Positions 7,786 to 15,982 of a DNA stretch of 31,382 bases are shown here, piece after piece (positions within the stretch are counted from its first letter, which is position 1; each line of letters opens with the position of its first letter). Made by a program: the position numbers and the translations under genes. The notes under the pieces were generated by a model. The model was not told the origin of the DNA. It saw nothing but the letters and a program-made list of their open reading frames with translations, and did not search any database. The DNA comes from Deltaproteobacteria bacterium UBA1386 (GTDB lineage: Bacteria; Desulfobacterota; Syntrophorhabdia; Syntrophorhabdales; Syntrophorhabdaceae). Where the stretch lies: positions 1 through 31,382 of the forward strand of contig DBQU01000056.1 in assembly GCA_002305765.1 (NCBI GenBank). Reading direction: 5' to 3'.

Positions 7786-8418
7786 TTAGTTTCCCAATCC
7801 ATTCTCGATGCTGTAACGGATGAGCTCGGAGTTGTTCTTGAAGTTCATCTTCTTCAGGATCCTCGTCCGGTACGTGCTGACGGTCTTGATGCTGAGAAAG
7901 AGCCTCTCCGATATCTCCTTGATCGAATAACCGGAGGCGATCATCACCATGACCCTGAACTCTCTCTCCGAAAGAGTGCTGTGAAGCGGGACGTCCGCCG
8001 GACGTTCAACCACCCCTGCCAGCTTCTCGGCAAGCGTGGCGGTGATGTACTTCCTTCCCTGAGATATCCGGCGTATAGCCATGACCAGTTCGTCGGGAGC
8101 GCTCTCCTTCGTCAGATACCCCGAAGCCCCTGCCTTGAGCACCCGCATGGCATAGTGTTCCTCCGGATGTACACTGAGGATGAGGACGTTGGCGTCGGGC
8201 TTCTGCTGCTTCAGCTCCTGGAGCACATCGAGCCCACTCTTCACGGGCATGGATATGTCCAGGATGACGATATCGAAGGACCCGCCCAACGCCTTTCTCA
8301 GGGCTTCCTGGCCATCACTAGCTTCATCGACGACCATCATGTCGGGCACGTCGGAAACGATCTGTTTCAGTCCTTCCCGAACGATAAAATGATCGTCGGC
8401 GATCAGGATCCTTATCAT
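7786..8418 (-). CDS. NarL/FixJ-type response regulator
   Basis: 210 residues: a receiver domain with IRILIADDHFIVREGL, acidic pocket Asp8/Asp9, phosphoacceptor Asp54 (VILDISMP) and the KE switch region, then a LuxR-type helix-turn-helix (about 145-205; LSEREFRVMVMIASGYSIKE and SIKTVSTYRTRI). The ATG at 8418 is preferred because GGAGG lies 5 nt upstream (minus strand) and the receiver begins immediately after it; an in-frame TTG at 8436 is less likely. It should be a phosphorylation-controlled transcription factor. No kinase is directly adjacent. It shares its strand with the PAS-LuxR gene upstream, but a 459-nt gap separates them. Confidence 0.93.
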   Translation of the reverse strand: MIRILIADDHFIVREGLKQIVSDVPDMMVVDEASDGQEALRKALGGSFDIVILDISMPVKSGLDVLQELKQQKPDANVLILSVHPEEHYAMRVLKAGASGYLTKESAPDELVMAIRRISQGRKYITATLAEKLAGVVERPADVPLHSTLSEREFRVMVMIASGYSIKEISERLFLSIKTVSTYRTRILKKMNFKNNSELIRYSIENGLGN

Positions 8419-8877
8419 GATCGCCTCCGCCAACAACCGTGGGCTATATAATACATTGTCAGGGCCTCCATTCTGTCTGTCGTCGATGCGTCACAAAGAC
8501 CCGGCACACGCGAACATGCACCGGCACCCTTAAGCCCCTTACATGTTTATCATCGATCTCGTCAGATATCTTAAGGCTATGATATCAGACTTCCGGCAGG
8601 GATGGAATAGAGATAGCGAAGCCCCTGTTTGCCTAAAAGAAACAGTCGGGGGGGATGACTTTTGTCTCTTTCGTTTTCTTGGAAGCTAACCTCGATGAGT
8701 AAACGGCAGTAATTTGTTGCGCAAGCTCGAAAGGGGCTTCGCTATAGGAAGTCGCGCGGAGGGAGTACATATGATAGGTGACAGTCATCAGATGGTGTTA
8801 TTATAACAGAATCTTTCCTAATCCCGATATGTAATTTATGGGTACGTAATATAGATGGGATTTATATATATAATCGT
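8419..8877. other. Gene-free, AT-richer gap between two minus-strand regulator genes
   Basis: This 459-nt stretch has no credible reading frame and looks clearly less GC-rich than its neighbours, especially 8790-8877. It contains a perfect 14-bp inverted repeat (8613-8626 with 8732-8745), listed separately. There is also a GATATC pair (8567-8572 and 8581-8586), and AT-rich runs near 8865 (TTTATATATATAATC) and at 8446-8457 that could be promoter parts for the NarL-type gene, although no convincing -35/-10 pair was found. It could be a long leader, a non-coding RNA gene, or the remnant of a mobile element. Confidence 0.6.
8613..8745. repeat. Perfect 14-bp inverted repeat enclosing 105 nt
   Basis: ATAGCGAAGCCCCT (8613-8626) is the exact reverse complement of AGGGGCTTCGCTAT (8732-8745). 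The left arm also takes part in a competing local hairpin: CCCCTGTTT (8622-8630) can pair with AAACA plus GGGG (8640-8655), with a 2-nt bulge. A long-range helix and a local helix sharing one arm is typical of structured RNA. A small transposon-like element with terminal inverted repeats is the other simple reading, but no target duplication is obvious. Confidence 0.6.
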
Positions 8878-10923
8878 CTAACCTAGCGATATCAAATATG
8901 CTCTCAGATTCAGCTTCTTTCCATTCAGATTGAGTTTGCTCCGGATATTGTTGCGATGGGTATCAATGGTTCCCGTGGAAACCTTCATGATCTCCGCTAT
9001 CTCCTTTGAGGTCTTGCCGGCCTTTATAAGGTTCGCCACCTGTATCTCCGTGGGTGTGAAATTCGAATATTTCATGGACATCTTCTGCAGGAAGGGCGAG
9101 AGGATGTCACCGAGATTGCGCTCCACGATGTCCACGTAGGAGACCTGACCGGGCTCGAGGCGGCCTTTTTTCATCTTATCGATGTACGGAAGGACGAGCG
9201 TCTTGATGTTCGCTATGAATTTCTCCTCGAGCTCTTTCTTGTCGTCGTCGCGGTGCTTCAGGAGGACCTTCAGCGCCGTGTTCGCCTCCTCAAGACGGCT
9301 TGACTCTATCTTGAGCTCGACCTCTCTCTTCTTCAGGGACTCCTCCGTGATCTTGCGGCCCGTTATGTCCTGGATGATGGCGCAGACATACCCTTCCCCT
9401 TCGTATTCCATGTAGTTTCCGGCGATCTCCACAGGGAAGAGTTTTCCTCTCTTCGTCCTGAAGACGGTCTCGACACTTTCCGGCATGCGGTCATAGGTCC
9501 GCCTGCCGTTGTCCATCCACAGGTCCCCGGAACTGTTGGCATCAAGCTCGTAGATCGTCCTTTCCCTCAGTTCCTCCCTGGTATAGTCGAGAAGCCTGCA
9601 GATCTCATCATTCCCGTATATTATCTCCCCGTCCTCGGATATCCAGAGAATACCGACCGCCGCGTTGTCCACGGCGAACTGGGTAAACTTCAGGGCCGCT
9701 CCGGCCTTCTTGATCTCCGTCACGTCATTGGCAAGGAAGATGCGGTAGTTCTTCCCGGGGAACTGCAGGGCGTGGCCGGTTATCTCCACATCGATGATGA
9801 TCCCGTTCTTCAGCCGGTGCCTCCAGGGAACCCTCTCCTGGGAAGGGTCAGGCTTCGAAAGGTGGGCAAGAAGCGCCGGAACGTCCTCGTCGGGCTTCAA
9901 GTCCTTGAGTGTCATGCCCAGGAGATCCTCACGCGAATACCCGTAGCTCCGCACGGCGAAGGTATTCACGTCCACTATCTTCAATGTCTCGAAATCATAG
10001 ACGAACGTCGGAAAGGGAACGTTGTCGAACATGTTCCGGTAGCGTTCCTCGCTGTCCTTGAGCTCCTTTTCAGTCTTCTTCCTCTCCGTGATGTCCCGCC
10101 AGACAACATACATGAGAGGCCTCGTGTCGCCGAAAGGGATCGTCGTCACCGATATCTCGACCCAGAATTCCCTGCCGTCCACGCTCCGGTGGAGCCACTC
10201 GAAACGGTTGCTCCCCTCTGTCCTGGCCCGTTCCATGATCCTCGTTCCCTTCACCCGTGAAAGCTCTCCATCCGGCTGGTGCTCGGGCGAGATCTCCAGG
10301 GGATGGTACTTGAGGAGCTCCTCCTTGGACGTGCATCCCATGATGCGGACAGCCGCCTCATTGCAGTCGATGTAGTTCTTTCCGTCGAATATGAAGATGG
10401 GGTCCACGGACTTCTCGTAGAGGAGCCTCAGTTTCGTCTCATTCTCCTCCAGGGCCTCCCGGGCCTTCGCCAGCTGAGTGATGTCCTCGTAGGTCATCAG
10501 GATCTCGCCCGAGGCAAGCTGGACGGGCAGGAAGTGGATGATCTTGACCGTCCCGTCCTTGCACGCCACGCGAAAGACCCAGGGTTTTTTCTCCCCCGGT
10601 TTGAAGAGCTCGAAGTCCTTGATCCAGGTGTCCACCACGGATTTGCGGTATTCCGGGTCGGGATACGCCTTTTCGAACCACGCCTTCCCATCGGGAATGT
10701 CCCGAAGGTCCCAGCCGAACATCTCTCTGAACTTCGGATTGAGGTAGCGGTATTCCCCCTCCACGTTGATAAGGGCCAGACCTACAGGTATGTTCTCCGC
10801 CAGTATCTGGAATGTTTCGCCTTTTTCGACAAGCATTGGCCCGGCCCCCACCCGAAAACGCCGCGAAAGCACCCACTTACCTTCTTTTGCGACCCACCGG
10901 TGATCGAGATGTTTTGGCAACAT
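8878..10923 (-). CDS. Multi-PAS sensor with C-terminal LuxR helix-turn-helix
   Basis: 681 residues with no membrane segment. Four PAS domains are visible (about 36-155, 165-285, 290-410, 415-530), several ending in the typical D-(I/V)-T-x-(R/I)-K linker. They are followed by a charged coiled coil (about 530-600) and a LuxR-type helix-turn-helix (about 610-675: FTPTEIQVANLIKAGKTSKE, then IMKVSTGTIDTHRNNI). It is a one-component regulator: cytoplasmic signals sensed by PAS domains are coupled directly to DNA binding, with no kinase or receiver. PAS domains 3-4 closely resemble PAS 1 and PAS 3 of the PocR kinase at 28077. The ATG at 10923 has GGGAG 9 nt upstream, but a strong promoter-like -10 overlaps that ATG, so the ATG at 10836 (652 residues, just before PAS 1) is a real alternative. 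Confidence 0.88.
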   Translation of the reverse strand: MLPKHLDHRWVAKEGKWVLSRRFRVGAGPMLVEKGETFQILAENIPVGLALINVEGEYRYLNPKFREMFGWDLRDIPDGKAWFEKAYPDPEYRKSVVDTWIKDFELFKPGEKKPWVFRVACKDGTVKIIHFLPVQLASGEILMTYEDITQLAKAREALEENETKLRLLYEKSVDPIFIFDGKNYIDCNEAAVRIMGCTSKEELLKYHPLEISPEHQPDGELSRVKGTRIMERARTEGSNRFEWLHRSVDGREFWVEISVTTIPFGDTRPLMYVVWRDITERKKTEKELKDSEERYRNMFDNVPFPTFVYDFETLKIVDVNTFAVRSYGYSREDLLGMTLKDLKPDEDVPALLAHLSKPDPSQERVPWRHRLKNGIIIDVEITGHALQFPGKNYRIFLANDVTEIKKAGAALKFTQFAVDNAAVGILWISEDGEIIYGNDEICRLLDYTREELRERTIYELDANSSGDLWMDNGRRTYDRMPESVETVFRTKRGKLFPVEIAGNYMEYEGEGYVCAIIQDITGRKITEESLKKREVELKIESSRLEEANTALKVLLKHRDDDKKELEEKFIANIKTLVLPYIDKMKKGRLEPGQVSYVDIVERNLGDILSPFLQKMSMKYSNFTPTEIQVANLIKAGKTSKEIAEIMKVSTGTIDTHRNNIRSKLNLNGKKLNLRAYLISLG

Positions 10924-10950
10924 TATAATTTACTCCCGGTGTCCAGTAAA
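10922..10950 (-). promoter_or_regulatory. Sigma70-like promoter for the PAS-LuxR gene
   Basis: On the minus strand, TTTACT (10950-10945), 17 nt, then a perfect TATAAT (10927-10922). The -10 overlaps the first ATG (10923-10921). Transcription from it would start near 10915, inside the annotated frame, which would favour a downstream start codon. Confidence 0.5.
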
Positions 10951-10996
10951 TAATTTTCACAGCGGCCCCGTCGGCGTCTGACGCACCCTTAAATCG

Positions 10997-11020
10997 CCCC
11001 GCGGATGTTAACACGCGGGG
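10997..11020. promoter_or_regulatory. Dyad-symmetric operator candidate
   Basis: CCCCGCG-GA-TGTTAACA-CGCGGGG: 7-bp GC arms around a perfect TGTTAACA palindrome, with a 2-nt asymmetry. It lies between the divergent PAS-LuxR and lytic transglycosylase genes, 8 nt before the -35 of the latter. There is no T run after it on either strand, so it is unlikely to be a terminator. Binding of a dimeric regulator, perhaps the neighbouring LuxR protein, is inferred. Confidence 0.4.
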
Positions 11021-11028
11021 AGGTAAGG

Positions 11029-11058
11029 TTGACATCGCCGGAATAACTGGTGTATGAA
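11029..11058 (+). promoter_or_regulatory. Promoter candidate for the lytic transglycosylase gene
   Basis: TTGACA (11029-11034), 18 nt, then TATGAA (11053-11058). The -35 is perfect and the -10 matches 4 of 6. The predicted start falls at about 11065, which is the ATG of the gene, so the transcript could be leaderless. Confidence 0.45.
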
Positions 11059-11064
11059 TTATGC

Positions 11065-11655
11065 ATGATAAACGGGTATTGGGCACGATTCGGCGCATTC
11101 CTGATCATGGTGATCCTCTGTTTCACCATACCTGCTGCGGCCGTGTACTCCTCCTTCCAAAAACAGCAGCACATCCGGGAACAGATAGCCCTTCATCTCA
11201 GAAACGCGAACGAGAACCTCAACGAAAAGCAGCTTCGGGCCATCTCCCGCACCGTCTACGAAACATCGAAGAAACACGGGATAGATTACAGGCTCGTTCT
11301 CGCGTTGATGAAGGTGGAATCAAACTTCCGCCACGATGCCGTCTCCGGGATGGGGGCGCGGGGTCTTCTTCAGGTCAAGCCGTCGCTGGCCAAGTTCATG
11401 GCCCGCGACATGGGCATCGAGTGGAACGGAAACCGTACCATCGACGACCCCGGGAACAACATCAGGATAGGGATCCATTTCCTTTCGGAGCTTGTCCACC
11501 GGTTCTATTGCGTCACCACGGCGCTCCGCGCCTACAATATGGGCCCCGAAAGAACACAGGACCTGCCCCCTGAGAAGATGGCCTCCGCCAGAGGTTTCCC
11601 CGGGCTCGTATTGCGGGAATATGACAAGAACATAGTGATACTGCCCGATCCTTAA
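11065..11655 (+). CDS. Lytic transglycosylase (SLT domain), membrane-anchored
   Basis: 196 residues: a hydrophobic N-terminal signal or anchor (about 6-26), a short charged spacer, then a soluble-lytic-transglycosylase domain. The catalytic Glu85 sits in LALMKVESNFRHDA, followed by the family motif GARGLLQVKPSLAKFMA, the middle motif NIRIGIHFLSEL and the late ALRAYNMGP. Family enzymes cleave the MurNAc-GlcNAc bond of peptidoglycan with formation of 1,6-anhydroMurNAc. The ATG at 11065 is chosen because the likely promoter would start transcription there; a GTG at 11050 adds five residues and also lacks a good ribosome site. The stop is 14 nt before mfd, so the two probably share a transcript. 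Confidence 0.88.
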   Translation: MINGYWARFGAFLIMVILCFTIPAAAVYSSFQKQQHIREQIALHLRNANENLNEKQLRAISRTVYETSKKHGIDYRLVLALMKVESNFRHDAVSGMGARGLLQVKPSLAKFMARDMGIEWNGNRTIDDPGNNIRIGIHFLSELVHRFYCVTTALRAYNMGPERTQDLPPEKMASARGFPGLVLREYDKNIVILPDP

Positions 11656-11669
11656 GAAACCAATGTCCG

Positions 11670-14600
11670 GTGCACCCTTCCGTGAGCGACCCCCAGCACG
11701 ATAAAGCCGACGACGCGCGTGACGCCTGTCTGTACATAACCGGCAGGGCAGGTTCCTTTGTCTCATTCCTCGTGGCGCAGAGGAAGAGAAGGACACTGGT
11801 CCTGTATGAGGACGACGACTCCGCGGAACTCGTCAGGGACGAGATAGCATACTACGGCAACAGGGACGTCGTTCTCTTCCCGCCCTACCAGGACCGCGTC
11901 TTTGAGGAAGAGGACGACCTCAAGCGCACCGGCTTCCTCTATCGACTGGCAACAGACGACAATTTCGTCGGGCTTTTCCCGGTCTCTGCCCTCACCCACA
12001 CCCTGCCTCCCCCGGACAGGATCTCCGAGGACATCACGACCTTGAAGGTCGGCGATGCCGTCTTCCCCGAGAACATCCATGACGACCTCGACAGAAAGGG
12101 CTACGAACTGGCCCCCCTGGTGCGCGAGGCCGGCCAGTATGCAAAACGGGGCAGCATCATCGATTTCTTCCCTCCCGCCTCGGACAGGCCGGTGAGATGC
12201 GAGTTCATAGGAGACCAGATACTCTCCCTGAGACATTTCAACCCTCTTTCCCAGAGGTCCGAGAAGGAGCTCGACCGGTGTGATATAACATCCATCGTAA
12301 AGAAGGACGGTGGCGGGTCATCCACCATAATCGACCACCTCGGCGGTCCCCTCACCCTCGTTCACCCGGGAGACTCCCTGATCGACCACGCCCTTCACGC
12401 CGCCGATGCGGCGACGAAGGAAAACTGGGCACGGCTTCTCGCCGAAGCTCCGCAGATCGACCTCTCGGGCGTTGTCGGCCCGTCGGAGACCCAAAAGACC
12501 CTCAGGGCCGTCTCCAACGATGACCTGCGGCAACTCTTCCTTCTCCACAAGACCCGCATATTCCATATACTCCGGGAAAAACTGCAGGGGGAGTGGTCCC
12601 ACTACCCCTACGTCTACCTCTTCGCCAACACGGCGCACCAGGCAAAGAGGCTCCAGGAGATATTCGAGAGCTATGGCCTGGTTCTGCCCATCCTCCCGCG
12701 CATATCCTACCGGAGACGCTCCAGGGAATGGGGCATCATCGAAGGGCCCATCCGCAGGGGCTTCAGGACCGACGACATCATCGTCCTCACCGAGGACGAC
12801 ATAGCCGGACCCAAGAAGAGGGTCGTCAAAAGACACTGGGGCAGCCGGGATGAGTTCCTCGCTTCTTTCAAAGACCTCACCGAGGGCGAGCTCGTCGTGC
12901 ATGTGGACCACGGCATCGGCGTGTATCGCGGCATCGTCCCGCTGACCGTCAACGGGTTCACGAAGGACTTCCTCCTTATAGAATACCTGGGCGGAGACAA
13001 GCTCTATGTCCCTGTCGACGATCTGCACCTCGTGCAGAAGTTCATCGGCAGCGAGAAGTTCAAGCCCAAGATCGACCGGCTCGGCTCGAGGTTCTGGCTC
13101 AACACGAAGAAGCGGGTTCGCAGGCAGATCGAGGACATCGCCGGCGAGCTTCTCGAGATCTACGCGGCGAGGCAGATGGCGGAGGGCCACAGCTATCCGC
13201 CCGAGGACGAGCTCTTCAGGGAGATGGAGTCCCGCTTCGAGTACGAGGAGACGGAGGGCCAGATCAATGCCATAAGCGATGTCCTCGCGGACCTGAGAAG
13301 CACGAGACCCATGGACAGGCTCGTCTGCGGCGATGTCGGCTTCGGCAAGACGGAAGTCGCCCTCAGAGCGGCCTTCAAGGCCGTCCTCGACGGAAAACAG
13401 GTGGCCGTGCTCGTGCCCACCACCATCCTCGCCCAGCAGCACTTCAAGACCTTCAGCGACCGTCTCTCCGATTACCCCATCGTCATGGGCGTGCTGTCGC
13501 GCTTCCGGACGAAGGAGGAGCAGGCGGAAACGGCAAGGCTCCTCGAGAAGGGGCAGGTGGACATCGTCATCGGCACCCACAGGCTCCTGCAGAAGGACGT
13601 TTCCTTCCGCGACCTCGGTCTTCTCATCGTCGACGAGGAGCACCGCTTCGGTGTGAGACATAAGGAAAAGCTCAAGGCCATCAGGAAGACCGTGGATGTT
13701 CTGACCTTGAGCGCCACGCCCATTCCTAGGACCCTCTACATGGCGACCTCGGGGATCAGGGACCTCAGCGTCATCGACACGCCGCCGCTCGACCGGCACG
13801 CCGTGAGGACAACGGTGGTGAAGTTCAACGACGCGGTGGTGGCCCGCGGGATCCGCAACGAGCTCGAAAGGTCCGGGCAGGTCTTCTTCGTGCACAACTT
13901 CGTTCACAATATAGGGGTCGTTCACGACCACCTGGCGAGGATCATACCGGAGGCCCGCATCGCCGTCGCCCACGGGCAGATGAGCGGGAGCCGGCTGGAA
14001 AAGATAATGGTGGACTTCATAGAGAAGCGCTACGACATACTCCTCTCGACGAACATAATCGAATCGGGGCTCGACATATCCAATGTCAACACCATCTTCA
14101 TCAACAATGCCCACAGGATGGGCCTCGCCGACCTCTACCAGCTCAGGGGCAGGGTAGGACGGAGCACCCGGCAGGCCTTCGCGTTCCTGCTTGTTCCCGA
14201 CGAGGAGAAACTGACAAGGGACGCCCGCATCAGGCTCAAGATCCTCGAAGAGCTGACCGACCTCGGTTCGGGCTTCCAGATAGCCAACTACGACCTGGAG
14301 ATACGCGGCGCGGGGAACCTCGTCGGCAAGGAGCAGTCGGGCAACGTGAACCTCATCGGCTTCGAGCTTTACTGCGACATGCTTGAAGAGACCATGATGA
14401 GGCTCAGGAACAAGGGCCCCGTGACCGATGAAGAGATCAACACCGAGATAAACATCCCCGTGAACGCGTACATACCCGATACGTACATCCAGGATGCCAC
14501 GCAGAAGCTCCTCGCGTACAAGCGCCTCTCCCGTGTGCGCGATGAAGAGGAGCTCAGGGAGATGGAGGGCGAGCTGAAAGACCGGTATGGCACCCTTCCC

Positions 14601-14873
14601 TCCCCGCTCGTCAATCTCCTCGAGGTCATTTCCCTGAAGTCCCTGCTGACGCGACTGAAGGTCCGTAAGGCCGAGAAGAGCGAGGGACAGGTGATTCTCC
14701 ATGTTACAGACCGGACGCCCCTCGACATGAAAAGGCTTCTCGCCCTTGCCATGGACGACGGCAAAGGCATCAAGCTCCTGCCCGACGGGCGGATCGTCAT
14801 CCGTTCCGGCCTTCATGAGGGGGAACTTATGAATTTCATAAGAAATATATTGATGGAGATCGCACCGCTGTGA
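11670..14873 (+). CDS. mfd: Transcription-repair coupling factor Mfd
   Basis: 1067 residues, somewhat shorter than E. coli Mfd (about 1150) but with all modules: an N-terminal UvrB-like region (about 10-330), the RNA-polymerase-interacting domain (LTEGELVVHVDHGIGVYRGI, about 405-470), the RecG-like translocase with Walker A GDVGFGKTE (Lys560) and the DEEH box (VDEEHRFGV, Asp655), the GRVGR motif VI, and a C-terminal TRCF domain. Mfd removes RNA polymerase stalled at DNA lesions and recruits UvrA. The GTG at 11670 lies close after the transglycosylase gene and leaves a complete N-terminal domain; a second in-frame GTG at 11682 is possible. Nothing suggests inactivation. Confidence 0.97.
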   Translation: MHPSVSDPQHDKADDARDACLYITGRAGSFVSFLVAQRKRRTLVLYEDDDSAELVRDEIAYYGNRDVVLFPPYQDRVFEEEDDLKRTGFLYRLATDDNFVGLFPVSALTHTLPPPDRISEDITTLKVGDAVFPENIHDDLDRKGYELAPLVREAGQYAKRGSIIDFFPPASDRPVRCEFIGDQILSLRHFNPLSQRSEKELDRCDITSIVKKDGGGSSTIIDHLGGPLTLVHPGDSLIDHALHAADAATKENWARLLAEAPQIDLSGVVGPSETQKTLRAVSNDDLRQLFLLHKTRIFHILREKLQGEWSHYPYVYLFANTAHQAKRLQEIFESYGLVLPILPRISYRRRSREWGIIEGPIRRGFRTDDIIVLTEDDIAGPKKRVVKRHWGSRDEFLASFKDLTEGELVVHVDHGIGVYRGIVPLTVNGFTKDFLLIEYLGGDKLYVPVDDLHLVQKFIGSEKFKPKIDRLGSRFWLNTKKRVRRQIEDIAGELLEIYAARQMAEGHSYPPEDELFREMESRFEYEETEGQINAISDVLADLRSTRPMDRLVCGDVGFGKTEVALRAAFKAVLDGKQVAVLVPTTILAQQHFKTFSDRLSDYPIVMGVLSRFRTKEEQAETARLLEKGQVDIVIGTHRLLQKDVSFRDLGLLIVDEEHRFGVRHKEKLKAIRKTVDVLTLSATPIPRTLYMATSGIRDLSVIDTPPLDRHAVRTTVVKFNDAVVARGIRNELERSGQVFFVHNFVHNIGVVHDHLARIIPEARIAVAHGQMSGSRLEKIMVDFIEKRYDILLSTNIIESGLDISNVNTIFINNAHRMGLADLYQLRGRVGRSTRQAFAFLLVPDEEKLTRDARIRLKILEELTDLGSGFQIANYDLEIRGAGNLVGKEQSGNVNLIGFELYCDMLEETMMRLRNKGPVTDEEINTEINIPVNAYIPDTYIQDATQKLLAYKRLSRVRDEEELREMEGELKDRYGTLPSPLVNLLEVISLKSLLTRLKVRKAEKSEGQVILHVTDRTPLDMKRLLALAMDDGKGIKLLPDGRIVIRSGLHEGELMNFIRNILMEIAPL

Positions 14874-14995
14874 TATAAGATTTCGTTACAGGCTAATTGA
14901 TCGCCATCGTGTGTTTCGGGTCGCCCCGGTCGGGAGCAGCCGGTGATAGAGGTCGATATATGCTGGAAAATCGAGAAGGGCTAAAGAGGTGGGGA

Positions 14996-15982
14996 ATGAA
15001 GAACGTGGCAATCTGTCTGTGTTTGGCACTGTGTCTCTTTGCGTGCGACAAGAAGGATGACAGCAAGGTGCTCGTCACCATAAACGACGACAAGGTCACG
15101 ATGAAGGAGTTCAACAAGGAACTCGACAGAATACCGATGAACATGAAGATGATGGTCGCCTCCCAGAGCGGCAAGAAGGCCTACCTCGACCGCCTGATCA
15201 TAAAGAAGCTCCTTCTCGCGGAAGCCCAGAAGGCCAACATCGAAAAGGACAAGGATTTCGAGAACAGGCTGGCGGAGATCAAGGAACAGCTCATCATCGA
15301 ATCGCTCCTCAAGAAGAAACTCACGGCCGGCGCCAATATCACCGAAGACGACCTCCAAAAGTACTACGAGAAGAACAAGGAGAAATTCCGTAAGGACGCG
15401 GAGATCAACACGCGGCACATCCTCGTGAAATCCGAGGAGCAGGCCAGACAGGTGAAAGAGAAGCTCCAGGCCGGTGAGGATTTCACGGAACTCGCCAAGA
15501 AATACTCCATCGACCCCAACGCCAAAGTCACGGGTGGCGAGGTCGGTTTCCATCCCAAGGGCACCCTTCTGCCCGAATACGAGGCAGCGGCATTCAAACT
15601 GACGAAGATCGGTCAGACGAGCGGGATCGTTAAGACCCAGTTCGGCTATCACATAATACGACTCGAGGGGATAAAGCCACCCGCCTACGTCCCCTTCGCC
15701 GAGGTAAAGGATTTCATCAAGCAGCAACTCATGCAGGAGAAACAAAAGGAAGTCCTCGACAAATACATCGAGGAACTGAAAAAAAGCGCGAAGATCACCA
15801 TCAACGAGGACCTCTTGAAGGACCAGGCTCCCGCCGGTCCGGCAAAACCCGAAGAGACCAAGGACGCGAAACCGGAAGTGAAAGATACGAAGCCTGAAGC
15901 GAAGGAAGCCCCAGCAGCAAAGCCGGCGGAACCAAAGACCGCGACACCGCCGAAAAAGGAGACGGTACCGCAAAGCAAATGA
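14996..15982 (+). CDS. Parvulin-type peptidyl-prolyl isomerase lipoprotein (PpiC/PrsA-like)
   Basis: 328 residues. The ATG at 14996 is chosen over an in-frame start at 14897 because it begins a lipoprotein signal (MKNVAICLCLALCLFAC, lipid Cys17) and has AGAGGTGGGG just upstream. Asp follows the Cys, which by the E. coli rule would keep the lipoprotein in the inner membrane. A SurA-N-like helical region (about 25-130) precedes a parvulin domain (about 135-230; INTRHILVKSEEQA, GGEVGFHPKGTLLPE, FGYHIIRLEGI). The last 60 residues are a K/P/E/A-rich repetitive tail with no predicted fold. Likely role: folding of exported proteins. The gene overlaps the SurA-like gene by 4 nt (ATGA), indicating a chaperone pair made together. 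Confidence 0.92.
   Translation: MKNVAICLCLALCLFACDKKDDSKVLVTINDDKVTMKEFNKELDRIPMNMKMMVASQSGKKAYLDRLIIKKLLLAEAQKANIEKDKDFENRLAEIKEQLIIESLLKKKLTAGANITEDDLQKYYEKNKEKFRKDAEINTRHILVKSEEQARQVKEKLQAGEDFTELAKKYSIDPNAKVTGGEVGFHPKGTLLPEYEAAAFKLTKIGQTSGIVKTQFGYHIIRLEGIKPPAYVPFAEVKDFIKQQLMQEKQKEVLDKYIEELKKSAKITINEDLLKDQAPAGPAKPEETKDAKPEVKDTKPEAKEAPAAKPAEPKTATPPKKETVPQSK

Noticed and set aside
8613..8745. A retron RNA or an integron attC site
   Set aside because: No reverse transcriptase or integrase gene is near, and the arms lack the attC core sequences.
12318..14816. An 832-residue open frame on the minus strand opposite mfd
   Set aside because: It is an antisense shadow of a well-conserved gene in GC-rich sequence; its translation has no recognisable domain and mfd is intact across the whole span.
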